From the NCBI GenBank assembly GCA_027924585.1, contig BSBM01000199.1:12714501-12778500 (forward strand): DNA of 64,000 nucleotides. The letters run 5' to 3'. Shown one piece after another: positions 47,329 through 58,586 of the stretch. Below the pieces are notes generated by a model that saw only the letters and a list, made by a program, of their open reading frames with translations, had not been told where the DNA came from and did no database searches. The position numbers were made by a program, and so were the translations under genes. Numbering within the stretch: the first letter of the stretch is position 1; every line of letters starts with the position of its first letter. Source of the DNA: Larix kaempferi (lineage: Eukaryota > Streptophyta > Pinopsida > Pinales > Pinaceae).

Positions 47329-47617
47329 GCTTTTGGTAGCCCATGTACACAAGTAAATCCCTACTGGCTACTCAAGTCCCTGATTGGCATGCTGGTAGAA
47401 GAAATGTTGACCCATTGGCATTTGGCCAAGATGTCCATAACAGACACCAGGTCCACCATGGCTCATCTGGACGGCATTCTCGTGACGTTGGAAGCCAATC
47501 TCACAAATCACCACCTCTACTCGTTGTTTCCTCAGCCAGATTAGCCCATTGGTTTTGGACCGGATGGACCTGTTGCAAGTTTCGGAAAGGAGAACATTGC
47601 TCTCAAAAAAGGTACAG
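47329..47617 (+). pseudogene. Coding remnant, duplicated copy A (truncated)
   Basis: Parallel to 50772-51061 with about 20 differences in 290 bp (hand count). A TAG has appeared in the frame near 47545 where copy B reads through (GATTAGCCC against GCTCAGCCC). The copy ends at the duplication junction after CTCAAAAAAGGTACAG. Most differences fit decay by C-to-T or G-to-A in this copy. Confidence 0.7.
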
Positions 47618-48991
47618 TCGGTAGAGAGGTAGGGGCGGTGGGAAGGGGGAGGGGAGAGGGAGTAGGGAGGTAGGGACGGTGGGAGGAGGGAGAGGAGACA
47701 GGTAGGGAGATAGCGGGGGCGGGAGGGAGATAGGTTAGTTTTTTTTTAATTTAATTTATTTTTTTATATATGTTTTACTTTTTAATTTTAGTTTTTTTTT
47801 TTTTTAATTATAAGTTTTTTATACAGTTTTTTTTTCATTTCATTTTTTTTTTAAATTCAATTTTTAAATTTTAATTTTTGTTTTTAAAAGTTTTTTAATT
47901 TTGTTTTTTTATGGTTTTTAATATGTTTAAATTTTAAATTTTATTTATTTATTTTAAATTTTGTATTTTAAGTTTTTTTTTTTCAAAAAAACGTTATTAG
48001 ATTTTATTTTAATTTTTGTTTAATTTGAAATGATTTTAGAAAAAAAAATTAAAAATAAAATTTAAATTGATTTTTTTTTAAATATTTTTATTCAAATACG
48101 TTTGAACATTTTTTAGTTTTTTTAAATATTAATCTATGTGTGAACATTTTTTAGTGTTTTTAAATATTAAGTTTTGTTATTAAATTTGTATTTTTTTAAT
48201 TTGTGTTGTATCTTGATTTTGTTTTACAATTTATATATATATATATTTTTTAATTTTTTGTTTTATAAATTTTCTTGTAAGGTTGTAATTTATTTATTTT
48301 TTTAATTTGGTTTTTGAATTTTTTTTAATAAATTTTGCAGTTTTGAATTTTTACATTTTATTTTTATTTTTTAAATCTAGGAGATTCACTTTTCAATCTA
48401 AGGGTTGGTTTAGGGTTTGGATTACAACGACACCGCCCATAGTTCATTTTGAGGGTTTTTTTGTGTTTTTGATGCAAAAATAAGATTTTGTTATGGTTAG
48501 AGTTCTCGTTCTTTATATATATTTCTCGTTTTAGAGTATATTGCATTTCATCTTTCTCCCTTGTGCACCCAAATATCATAACTTCTACATTTATGATTTA
48601 ATACATGGTTTTATTATGAATGATATCATGAATTCTCTTATTTTATATGAAAAGAGTGGTGAAATAATTTCTTGAATAATTTGTGTTTAACTCAGTGCTA
48701 GATATATACAATGTTCCTAAGAGATTTTATAAATACAATTTTAAACTATGATACAATGATATAATAATGAGATTTTTTGAAAAAGTGTGCTACCGGTAGC
48801 ATTAGTTTTCAATTTAAGGCTTGATTTTAAGGTTTTTGTAAACAACAATAAGGATTGTTTTGGTCCATGTCTATATTTTTAACCACAAAAAAGTGGTGCT
48901 ACCGGTAGCATTAGTTTTCAATTTAGAGCTTGATTTTAAGGTTTTTGCAAACAACAATAAGGATTGTTTTGGTCCATGTCTATATTTTTAA

Positions 48992-49037
48992 CCACACAAA
49001 AGAGTGGTGCTACCGGTAGCACCACTCTTTTGTGTGG
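48992..49037. other. Perfect 46-bp palindrome
   Basis: CCACACAAAAGAGTGGTGCT at the left continues ACC, then GGT, then the exact complement back out to TTTTGTGTGG: 23-bp arms with no spacer. It is the hallmark subterminal palindrome of the foldback family. Copy A (45544-45589) has a single T-to-C mismatch. Confidence 0.97.
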
Positions 49038-49135
49038 GGTTGTTTTTTGGTGTTTTTTATGCAAAAATATGAGTTTTTATGGCTAGAGTTCTCGTTTTGA
49101 GTATAAAGTTTTCATCAAGTTGTATAACATGTTTA

Positions 49136-50035
49136 TGGTTGACCATAGTTGATCATGTGTTACTATGGTATATTATAATTAACTTAGGTCAACCACGATT
49201 GACTATGTTTGAATAATATTGACCATGTTCAATTTTGGTCAACTTTTCTTAAATATGTTTGACTTTTGTTGTCTACGTTTAACTGTGGTTAATGTTGTTG
49301 AGCATGGTTAATTATAGTTAATCATGGTTAACTATGGTTAAACATGGTTAATAATGGTTAACTATTGTTGACATTTAGTTCATTGTGATTGATTATAGTT
49401 GAGAATGTTGGATAATGTTTGATCATGATTCAGTATGTTTGACCATGGTTGATCGCGTTAGGCATGGCGAACATTAGTTAAACTTGGTTGACCATGTTTG
49501 AATATGGTTAACCATGTTTGACTATGGTTGAGCATTGTTTGGCCATGTTTGACCATGGTTTTCCATTTTTTAATATGATTATATCCACTTTTTAATATGG
49601 TTGAACATGTTTGACCATGGTGCTCTATGGTTGTCTTTGGTTGAGTAGGTTTAAGCATGGTTGATTATGGTGAATCATGTTTAATTATATGTGTCCATGG
49701 TTGATTTTGGTTGACAATGGTTGATTATGTGTTACTATGGTTGACTATGTTTGAATAATATTAATCATGTTCAATTGTGGTCAACTTTGATTGTAAATAT
49801 TTTTTATTGGCTATGTTTGACTATGGTTGATGTTATTGACCATGGTTTAGCACAGTTAACCACAGTTACCTATGGATGATCATGTTTGATTATGTTTTTT
49901 TATGGTTGACCATAGTTATGTGTTACTATAGTTGACTATGATTAACTTAGTTAAGCCATGGTTGACTATGGTTAACTATGGTTGACTATGTCTTAATAAT
50001 ATTGACCATGGTTGACCATGTTCAATTTTGGGTGT
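49136..50035 (+). repeat. Satellite A block (duplication copy B)
   Basis: Nearly identical to 45684-46595. The minus-strand frame 49458-49658 is a repeat translation. Confidence 0.85.
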
Positions 50036-50771
50036 GTGGCATTAACATGTCCATCAAGAATTATTGCACAATTTAATGTTTTTCTATTGTGATGATGGAC
50101 TGAAACATTCCCCAATTGTTAAGTTATATTATGGCATATTATTAATGTTAATATTAGTGAATGTTAATATTAATATTATTGTTTTATAACATTAATGTTA
50201 ATATTAATATTATTGTTTTATAACATTAATGTTAAGATTAATATAATTAATGTTGTTTAAATAATAATAATGTAAAAATCAAGTTTCAATATTATGTCAA
50301 ATAGTGAAAACGAAAAAATAATAATTTTATAAGATTATGTTATGTTTGAGGTTAATATAAATGTTTCCTAATATTAATATTAACATTAATGTTATTAATG
50401 TTAATAATAATGTTATTATTAATAATGCTTTTGATAAGAATGTTATTAATATTAATATCAATTTTCTTATGTTAATATTACTAAAGATATTATTAAGATT
50501 AATAATATTAGTATTAATATTGATATTAAATTAGTATTTTCATGTTTAATATTCATTGCTAATATTAATATTAATATTAACATTATTAATTAATATTATT
50601 TTATATTGAAACAATTGATTATACATTAATTTTAATATTAAACATTAAAATGTTAATACTATTTAATATTAATGATATAGATTTCAAGAATATAGACTAA
50701 TTAATGATCAATATAACTTACAATTAATAATATTTGTACTAATAATATACAATTAATATTTGTACTATTAA
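50036..50771 (+). repeat. ATTAAT/AATGTT-rich block (copy B)
   Basis: Copy of 46596-47328 with few changes. No gene. Confidence 0.8.
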
Positions 50772-51388
50772 CTGGCTTCTGGTAGCCCAGGCGCACAGGT
50801 AAATCCCTACTGGCTACTCAAGAACCTGATTGGCATGCTAGTAGAAGAAATGCTGACCCATTGGCATTTGGCCAAGATGTCCATAACAGACACCAGGGCC
50901 ACCATGGCTCATCTGGACGGAATTCTCGTGGCGCTGGAAGCCAATCTCACAAATCGCCACCTCTACTCATTGTTTCCTCAGCCGGCTCAGCCCATTGGTT
51001 TTGGACCGGATGGACCTGTTGCAAGTTTCGGGAAGGAGAACATTGCTCTCAAAAAAGGTACAGGCTCACAGGAAACTACGCAAGCAACTGGCAGCTCTCT
51101 GCATGACTCCATGGCAACACCAATCCCTGGACTCGCCTCTGGCCCGGACTCTCCTGCGGCGGTAGTGGTGCAAGAAGTGTCCCTGGGACCTCCTTCCCAG
51201 TTCCATCCACCATCGCGGTCACCCAGCACAAACGATCTCGCAAGGATGGACTTGAGGAAATCATCCCGTGCAAAACAGAACCTCTGTCGGTCAAGCTCCC
51301 TGAACAACAATGGACTAATGATTTCTTTGATCCATGCCCCATTTCTGCTGAAATTCAAGACTCCAAGGGAACAAAAGTGAGCTCTTGA
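50772..51388 (+). pseudogene. Coding remnant, copy B, family not recognised
   Basis: A GC-richer block open from 50772, with ATG codons at 50835, 50853 and 50904. The most protein-like reading gives LVALEANLTNRHLYSLFPQP and GFGPDGPVASFGKENIAL, then a low-complexity Ser/Pro stretch. Near 51225 the frame should shift by one base: the alternative frame then reads KRSRKDGLEEIIPCKTEPLS and WTNDFFDPCPISAEIQDSKG to a TGA at 51386, more protein-like than the 181-codon frame that ends at 51380. I do not recognise the family. The acidic/Pro-rich end, the 3' tail and the (AT)n run suggest a retroposed piece, perhaps LINE ORF1-like, but that is inference. Confidence 0.4.
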
Positions 51389-51607
51389 ACAGGCTTGTCT
51401 AGTTTTGTTTTTTATTATCTATATGTATCGCAGAGTCCCACTCTGTCATCTGTCTTTCTTGATCGGTAGATATTCTGTTTACTCTAGGTTTTTCCATACT
51501 TCTCTGTAATATGGCCTCTGAGAGATGCACTAGAATGTCATATTCAGCCTCTCCCGATGTTTGTACTCTTTTTTGTACTATAATATAAATTTTCTATGCA
51601 ACTTACA

Positions 51608-51642
<35 letters not shown>
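51389..51642 (+). other. 3' tail of the remnant ending in (AT)n
   Basis: T-rich, UTR-like sequence ends AACTTACAAAAA and then (AT)n at 51611-51642. TGTACTATAATATAAATTTT near the end resembles a plant polyadenylation region. Confidence 0.4.
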
Positions 51643-51646
<4 letters not shown>

Positions 51647-51772
51647 ACTATACAATCAATTATTATTTTTTATAGAATTTAAAGTAGTGTCCTCTCTCAA
51701 ATCAACGTCTATAATGTTAGTCTCCTAAATATTAATCTCATTCTCTGGTCATTAAAAATCTATTCATCTCGG

Positions 51773-51968
51773 TCTGTGGGGGGCAACTCAAGTGGTAAAG
51801 ATGAGAAGTTGTAAATGGAAGGTCATGTGTTCGAATCTCCTCAATATTACCCGTGTTCCATGGTTCGGGCCTTGTGGATGCACCTAGGGGTATATTGGTA
51901 GCGAGATTGGATCCCTGGACTCTGTGTCACACGAGTACCAGCCCAAATCCAAGTGTCGATTCCCCGAA

Positions 51969-51971
<3 letters not shown>
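51773..51971 (+). mobile_element. tRNA-derived SINE
   Basis: A Pol III promoter is visible: A-box-like CAACTCAAGTGGTAAAG at 51784 and B box GTTCGAATCTCC at 51829-51840, about 35 bp apart. About 130 bp of body follow (CCATGGTTCGGGCCTTGTGG, GTACCAGCCCAAATCC) and then a (TA)n tail. No clear TSD. Length and layout fit plant SINEs, which are copied by LINE enzymes (family knowledge). Confidence 0.68.

Positions 51972-52042
<71 letters not shown>
51972..52042 (+). repeat. (TA)n microsatellite, about 71 bp
   Basis: Uninterrupted TA dinucleotides following the SINE. The Tyr-Ile frames on both strands here are artefacts. Confidence 0.97.
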
Positions 52043-52044
<2 letters not shown>

Positions 52045-53740
52045 ATCCAATATTTTCAAAGATTTTTCCTTCTCATATATAAGTTGAAAGATTGTCCTCA
52101 TTTATATTGGTTTGTTTTGTTTGTTACATAGCTCATTATTTCATATAAAATTAAGAAGCGCATTTTACAATTTAGAATAGAGGATATTAACGATAATATC
52201 CCAAATTATCTTATGATTGATTGAGAATATATCCATCTTCCCAAGTTTTAGAGTTTGTATATAAAGCAAATTATTTTGTAAAAAATCTAAAGAAATATTC
52301 TCACTAATATTAGCTTGTACAAATGTGACCAGTCGTGTTCCCCTTCTTTCTTTTGAGAACCGATCCATTTACTGGATTCTCATGACCAAAGCATTCCTTA
52401 TCCTTTCTTTTTTATTGATTTACTAATTAAGGAACGCTTGATATGTGAGATGGATAGATTTTATTTCAATGAAAAGTTAAATATAGCATTCCCCTTGTGA
52501 GGTTGAGTACAAGCTAAGCTAAGACACTAACATCCTTATGCACAAAATGTCAAAATATATTTTCCATAGTCAATGTTGGGTACTCGACATTCTTTGGTTT
52601 GGTTTAGGTGGCACTTTTATTTCTATTTTGAGATCTATGACGCTGAAGAGGGGTAGGTAGAATATATTTCTTTACGATCATCAATTTGCAACTTTTCTTC
52701 TTAATGGTCATTTGAATTTACATTTTTGTGTGGTAATAACTTTTTTCTCAGGAACCAATTTGAAATTTTGTTTTGATTTATTAAAAATAAATCAAACTTA
52801 TTCAGTTCATATGCCTTTTTCTACTATTACAACAGTTGCATAAAGGTTATCCAAAAGTTTCCTTCATATGTTTTCCTTGAAACTAGGCACAATAGAAAAA
52901 TAAATTATTGTTGAGTTGATATGCTTGTATTTGTAAAATCAATGCAAAGACACACAAACCCTTGAATGAATATTAAGAAACCATAACCTAATGGACACCA
53001 AAATTTCTATCATTCACTAAAAAGAATATCGTATGAAATTATTTTTATTCCATAAGAGATCATTACCCTAGTTCACTATAATCCAAACATTACCCCATTT
53101 TAACAAATAATGAAAAGATTAGCGGTAAACATCTTGTGAATCGTGATTCGAGCACAACCACATTCTCACCATTCCCACCATTAGATTTGAAAAAGTATTG
53201 ATGCTTTTTTTACATTAGAACCCAACTTATCATACAACAAGCCATTTAAGCTGATCGAAACCGAGCTTCTTGATCATGGAAAATAGGTATTCAATTAATC
53301 CTCGATGAAAAAGAAATAGTCTAGCCAAAACAGGCCTTTGGGCTTAGAATCATGTAGATATATACAATATAGACGAAGATTGTTTTAAATGGAAACCGTG
53401 GATATAGGTTTTGATACTTCTCAAATAAAAGCAACAGAAATTCAAGTAGTGTGTTGTCCTTTAAAATAGTGTGGACCACTCTTCATCCATTGCAATACAT
53501 GTATCGCTAATTGCTTGGAACGGATTGCTAATCACTTAGAATAACCTTTTTTTTTTAATAACCCCAAATTAAAATATGCTCAGAAGTTAATTCTTTAGAT
53601 CTCATCCCTTGTTTAGGAGACATGATGAAGAATATCCTGGTTTTCTTCAATCCTATTTATACATAATAGACTTGTATAAAAAAAATTGAAAAATGTGGAA
53701 ACCCCCCACCCAATTTTGAAATAAATATGCCTATCGGTGT
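52043..53740. other. No gene or repeat recognised
   Basis: AT-rich single-copy-looking DNA. All frames are short and without domains. Confidence 0.5.
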
Positions 53741-55290
53741 AATTAATGAAGATTAACATCACATCTTACAATGCCATTGGGGAACATCACAATTCAGCAT
53801 AACCCTTAAGGACAGTTGAATGTGTAACAACCTTATATGGACATTAAAATGCAACAAACATTGAGGAATGTACCAATTTGTCATCAATAAACCAAGATGA
53901 ATGTCGTAATACAACATAACCATAGTCAACCATAGTAGCATGGTCATCCTTAGTTAATTGTAGTAAACCAAGGTCAACTAAATACAATCATAGTCAACCA
54001 AATTTAAGCATGGTAAACTATAGCCAAACATAGTCGACTATACTTAACCATTGTTAACCATGGCTAACCAAAGACCATGATGGTAAACAAAATTAAACCA
54101 TAGTAAATCATAGTCAACCATAAACAACCCTAGTTAACATAAGTTATGTCTAATTTCTAAAATCATCAATGTTTATGTCGCATTGCAATGTTCATCAAGG
54201 ATGTGTAACCTTGGAACCTTTGTCAAGGGTTACGCTTCATTAGGATGCTCCTAGATGGTTTTGATGCATTATAATATTCATATTGGTTGACATATTTTTT
54301 ATCCCCCAATGATTATTTTGCATTATGACATTCATTAAGGGTTCTATCAAATTCCTAATGCTCTTTAATCTTACTGAAATGGTGTGATATTCATCTTTGT
54401 GGGCTTATGTTGAATTATAGTATTCTTCAAGGTTTATGTTACATTACAAAGTTCATGAAGAGATGTATATGTTGGATTGTGATTTTTTTCAATGGTTGTG
54501 CGACATTGTGACATTTATTTTGATTGTCTTATCACAAAAATACTTATACATTATAAGAACCTTACATTTTTGTGTATTCTATCTATTTTTGCATATATTC
54601 TCGATTTTATTTAAAAACTACTTAAATGTATTCAACGTTATTAAACGTTTTGTCACCTTGTGACATTCCTCGATGATTATGTTTCATTGCATTTTCAAAT
54701 GGTTATGATGTTTGGTGATATTCATTTTGATTGACTTATTTGTAATTTCTACATTTCTAAATGGTTATGTTGTGTTTCGATGTGCATAAAGGGTCATGTC
54801 AATTTTATGACCTTCCTTAATTGTTTTGTCACATTCTAGCATTCATCTTGATGGACTTATATCAAATTGTAGTGTCCATTAAACATTATGTCACAATGCA
54901 ACATTTATGAGGAGATATGTTCAATTGTAACATTCATTAATGGTTATGTGACATTGTAACATTCATCTTGGTTGACTTGTGTTGAATTATTATTTTCATT
55001 ATAGTTATATCATTATGCAATGTTCCTCAAAGGTTATGTTGGACTATGATATTCATGAATGGTTATTTCATATTGCAATAATTATCATGGTTGAATCGTG
55101 TTTTCTATGGTTGACTATGGTATCCCAAGATTGAACAATTTTACTTGTGGTTAATTATGGTTGACCATAGCTTACAATAGTTAACCATATTTGACTTTGG
55201 TCAAACATGATTTACTCCACTTTTAACCATGGTCACCCGTGGTTTAATATGGTTGATCATGTTAACTATGGTTAATGATGAGCTATTTTA
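53741..55290. repeat. Mixed satellite B and A, partly inverted
   Basis: 53741-53910 is satellite B in reverse orientation (CAGCATAACCCTTAAGGAC). 53920-54140 is satellite A in reverse orientation (CATAGTCAACCATAG). 54150-55080 is satellite B forward (GGTTATGTGACATTGTAACA). 55081-55290 is satellite A forward. No coding sequence. Confidence 0.75.
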
Positions 55291-55692
55291 TTACCCTGTG
55301 ATTAATAGTTCAAGAGAACTGAAAGAGATTGCATATTAGAATTGTATGTGCGGGATCAAGTTATTTATGCACTATTGGTTTTATATATGCTCCTATGGAA
55401 ATAAAATTACATCACACCACACTCCATAAATCAAATTCTAGCTCAATCACTCATGGCAATGATCCATATACTTGAACATCAGTCATGCTGATGGGAACCC
55501 TGTTGTCACCAAGAAAACTTATTTCATGTTGGTGGACTAGCTACTATAAAAGGAAAACTTGTAAAATCAAAACACTATAAAGAGAATCAAACAAGTAAAA
55601 ATGCTTCCTAAATTCAAATTTGCAAGGACTATATTCAACTGAAAGTGTAGCTATAGGAAAGACTTGGACTTATTTATCAGATAGCCTAATAT
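55291..55692. other. No gene seen
   Basis: AT-rich sequence between the satellite and the solo LTR. It ends in AATAT, the left target-site duplication at 55688-55692. Confidence 0.5.
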
Positions 55693-56140
55693 TGTAGGGA
55701 CCCCTTTTCGCGGGTCCTACTCAGACTATTTTCCAAACCTTAAAAACATAAATAATCATTAAAATGCAAGATCAGTAATAAACATCAATAAAATTCAATA
55801 ATTTACAAGTAAACACATAAACATAGAACATGTATTGTAGGTTGAATCTATTGCTGGAGGAGGAGTCGTTGTTGTCCGATCAGCTTCCAGTCTTTGACGA
55901 TTTACCGAAGACCTATCGGTTGACCTCCCTACCGTATCGGGGGTACTCTTCTTTCCCCCAAACCCCCGAGCAAGTGGGGTCGTAAGAACATACAATGCCA
56001 TGGATTTTCGCTAGGATCTCCCAATCCCTAAAAAACCTATCAACCCAACTCCAAGGAATCACACTTAATCAAAAAATATCTATTACAGTGCCTGTCCAGC
56101 ACTAGGGATCAAGAGAGATCCTCTCCTTCTCATCCCTTTC

Positions 56141-56148
56141 TTTTATAA
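56141..56148 (-). promoter_or_regulatory. TATA box of the solo LTR
   Basis: TTATAAAA on the minus strand, about 1.37 kb into the LTR, followed by purine-rich sequence. Confidence 0.5.
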
Positions 56149-56704
56149 CCAAAAACTTCCATGCCATATGTCTTTCCATGCAAAAATAATCTTTAATTAG
56201 TAATTATTTAATATTTACTCTCATGCAGCAAGTGTCACTCTCACATGAGTGTGCACCTAAACCCCTAAATTGTCTCCTTATTGTCTCCTTAGTTAATTCC
56301 TCTAATCTCTAAATCAGTGGGATGTAGCTGGAGTGGTCTCAACATGAATTTTATTCATGTTTTGTTCTATAACCTATTTGTTGAATGATATCTCTCATGC
56401 ATAATTATTCTAATAAACATGGACATATATCTATTCCAAATTTTCTCTTTTTCTAAAGCCTAGAAAAATAATAAAATAAAATAAAATATCATTTTATTAA
56501 ATTTTCTAAAATTCTATATGCCTCTTTAATCATAAATGCATAGTTTTTCTAAATGCTAAAAGTGTGAGAAATATTATTTTCATGCATAATTAATTTAATG
56601 CAATTCTATATGCCAAGTACATAATTGCAATTGGCCCCTTCATGCATAACTAATTTAATGCAATTTCTATATGCCAAATACATGGGTGTTCGTTTTGACT
56701 TTCT

Positions 56705-56850
56705 TTTCTTTGTTTATCTGGGTACCACATCGTCGCGTCCTTTTGAATTTCTTTCCTTAATCGTCTAGGTACCACATCGTTGGGTCTTTCTGACATTCTT
56801 TCCTTAATTGTCTAGGTATCGCATCGTCGAGTCCTTCCGACAACTTCCTT
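56705..56850 (-). repeat. 47-bp tandem repeat, three copies
   Basis: GGTAYCRCATCGT on the plus strand begins at 56721, 56768 and 56815, an exact 47-bp step, with TTCTTTCCTTAATYGTCTAG between. Confidence 0.85.
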
Positions 56851-57237
56851 TTTCTCTGGTGGGGAGTACTGTGTAGCGATCGGGGAATCGTTACAGCGAT
56901 CTCTCGACTACACTTCCTTGGATACTAAGGGCGGATGAGGGATAAGGCTCTCCTTATCGCACGCCCCTCAACTCATCGTATGCGACCAAGTCGTTGTGGC
57001 CTCGCTCGTACAGCACACACTTCCCCGGGTGAGCTAGCCTGCTTCCGACCCATGCGTGGAGTGCTAATTCAGGGTTGACAGTCCTTCTTCATACCCCTAT
57101 GTATGTTTCACATTCTTACGACCCCTATTTTCCTTTGTGGGTCAGTCGATAAATCATTTTACCTGCCACTACACACACTAAAAGCGCTCATTAGTAGCGT
57201 TGCACTACAAAATCATTTCATCATACATCATCATAAT

Positions 57238-57435
57238 ATCTCTGTCAGTCGAGCATAAATATCATTCAATCATTTTCATTTCATAGTTTCTCAGTCAGTC
57301 GAACATATATTTCATTCAATCATTTCCATTTCATAATTTCTCAATCTAGCATATATCATTCAATCATTTTCATTTCATAGTCTCTCAGTCAGTTGAGCAT
57401 ATATTTCATTCAATCATTTCCATTTCATAAAATAA
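57238..57435 (-). repeat. 50-bp tandem repeat, four copies
   Basis: TCATTCAATCATTTYCATTT begins at 57262, 57312, 57356 and 57406. The third unit is 6 bp short. CAGTCAGTYGARCATA separates the copies. Confidence 0.88.
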
Positions 57436-57521
57436 TATTCAAAGCATATTCCATGGTTCATGTTTTATTTACCCGTGTCCTCAATAGTCTAGTCAGTTAA
57501 AGTACCGAGGCGGGCGTTACA

Positions 57522-58016
57522 AATATGGAGATTAGCACTCTTGATCATTAAAACTATTCTTAGCTATAACCTTACAAATATTATTTGTAATATTTGGATG
57601 AAATATAATAATGTTTAGTACTAATGACAAATTTTTTTATCTTTTAATGATGAGTTGTGAATTATATATAACATAAATTACAACATTTGTTTGAAATATG
57701 TCTTTAAAATATCCAAAAACACCTAAAATTATATGTAATTAAATATGCAATGAGATAAAAAAGACCTTCATAACTAAACCTCTTTAAGTACTTTTTTTTC
57801 TTAATGCACGACATTACATCTCTGCCATAAGGTTATCAAAATGGAAGGAGCATCTTCATCATTACTATTTTTCAACATGGTGGTTGAAAATTTAGGTTGT
57901 TAAATTTTCATTCCCAACATCATAAAATGAATAATGAAACATAATTGACTATTTATAGATAATAATAATAAAATGACACATCCACAATATAAATGTTGAA
58001 ATAAAACATGTGCATA
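57522..58016. other. No gene seen
   Basis: AT-rich flank that begins with the right copy of the AATAT duplication. Short frames only. Confidence 0.5.
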
Positions 58017-58297
58017 TCACTTTTCGTTGCCATCACCTTGATTATCTCCCTCGCTTGGGATTATAACATTGTTGTTCTCAAAAATATGTTTTGACCTAGG
58101 GTTGTGTCTTAGTATGAACCACCAATCCATATCCAACACGTATGGGTAAAATAACACGTGGTTACAGTGTTTTGGAAAAACATAAGCCTGCTTAGTTTCA
58201 TTCTGTATAATTCTAGAGTTGATACATAATATCCCACTGTCACAATTTTCCTTTACATTACTTTGGTCGAACGTATCCCACCATTGTGATGAAGAAG
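58017..58297 (-). pseudogene. DUF4216-like fragment (CACTA-transposon associated)
   Basis: A minus-strand frame ending at 58017 reads GILCINSRIIQNETKQAYVF, then HCNHVLFYPYVLDMDWWFIL and RHNPRSKHIFE. The pattern (an F/FP-x-Q/H-Q/N-V-x-Y/F-Y-P segment, then DWW followed by PR) resembles the DUF4216 domain found next to TNP2 transposases of CACTA elements (recalled family pattern, not searched). The ATG lies inside the adjoining copia LTR, so the upstream part was displaced by that insertion. No TNP2 domain is present here. Confidence 0.45.
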
Positions 58298-58576
58298 TGT
58301 CCTCAAACATGTAATTTTATTAATAAGAAAATATAAATTACATTGAGAAGTGAGGACTCAAAACACACACTTAACCTCACTTTGAGAAGAGAGCTTGTTT
58401 ATATAGCTCAACTCTAAACTAGAAACTAGGAGGACAACCAATCACATAATCACATGAGTATCACAGGTGTCCTTTACATAATCATCATCCAATAATCTAG
58501 AATAAACTAATTTATTCTCATATTTAATCCTAGAAAATACTTAGACTTTAGAACTCTGAGGATTATGAGGCTAACA
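58298..58576 (-). repeat. 3' LTR of an old minus-strand copia element
   Basis: Read on the minus strand: polypurine CAAAGGGGGGA (58578-58588), then TGTTAGCC at 58576, a TATATAAAC box (plus 58397-58405), AATAAA, and the end GAGGACA at 58298. Length 279 bp. The partner LTR is outside the window. Confidence 0.8.
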
Positions 58577-58586
58577 TTCCCCCCTT

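Larger units (their letters stand above)
44159..47618 (+). repeat. Tandem segmental duplication, copy A
   Basis: Starts at TAGAGAGGTAGGGGCGG inside the purine tract of foldback element 2. It covers the element's right arm, a satellite A block, an ATTAAT-rich block and a coding remnant. The same order follows at 47622 with an offset of about 3445-3463 bp. The join AAAAAAGGTACAG + TC + GGTAGAGAGG shows the tandem junction. Confidence 0.95.
47622..51061 (+). repeat. Tandem segmental duplication, copy B
   Basis: Second copy of the 3.45-kb block. It begins within the purine tract of foldback element 2's right arm, so this copy has no left arm. The sequence continues past 51061 into the rest of the coding remnant, which marks copy B as carrying the original right junction (inference). 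Confidence 0.95.
55693..57521 (-). mobile_element. Solo LTR (chromovirus type) with TSD AATAT
   Basis: Read on the minus strand it starts TGTAACGCCCGCC at 57521 and ends GGTCCCTACA at 55693: 1829 bp with TG...CA ends. Perfect 5-bp duplications AATAT lie at 55688-55692 and 57522-57526. TGTAACGCCC is a common start of plant gypsy LTRs (family knowledge). A minus-strand TATA box lies at 56141. It holds two tandem arrays (annotated below) and a GC-rich central part. No internal coding region is present, so it is a recombination product. Confidence 0.93.

Noticed and set aside
51847-52131. Two frames containing long Tyr-Ile runs
   Set aside because: Produced by the (TA)n microsatellite after the SINE.
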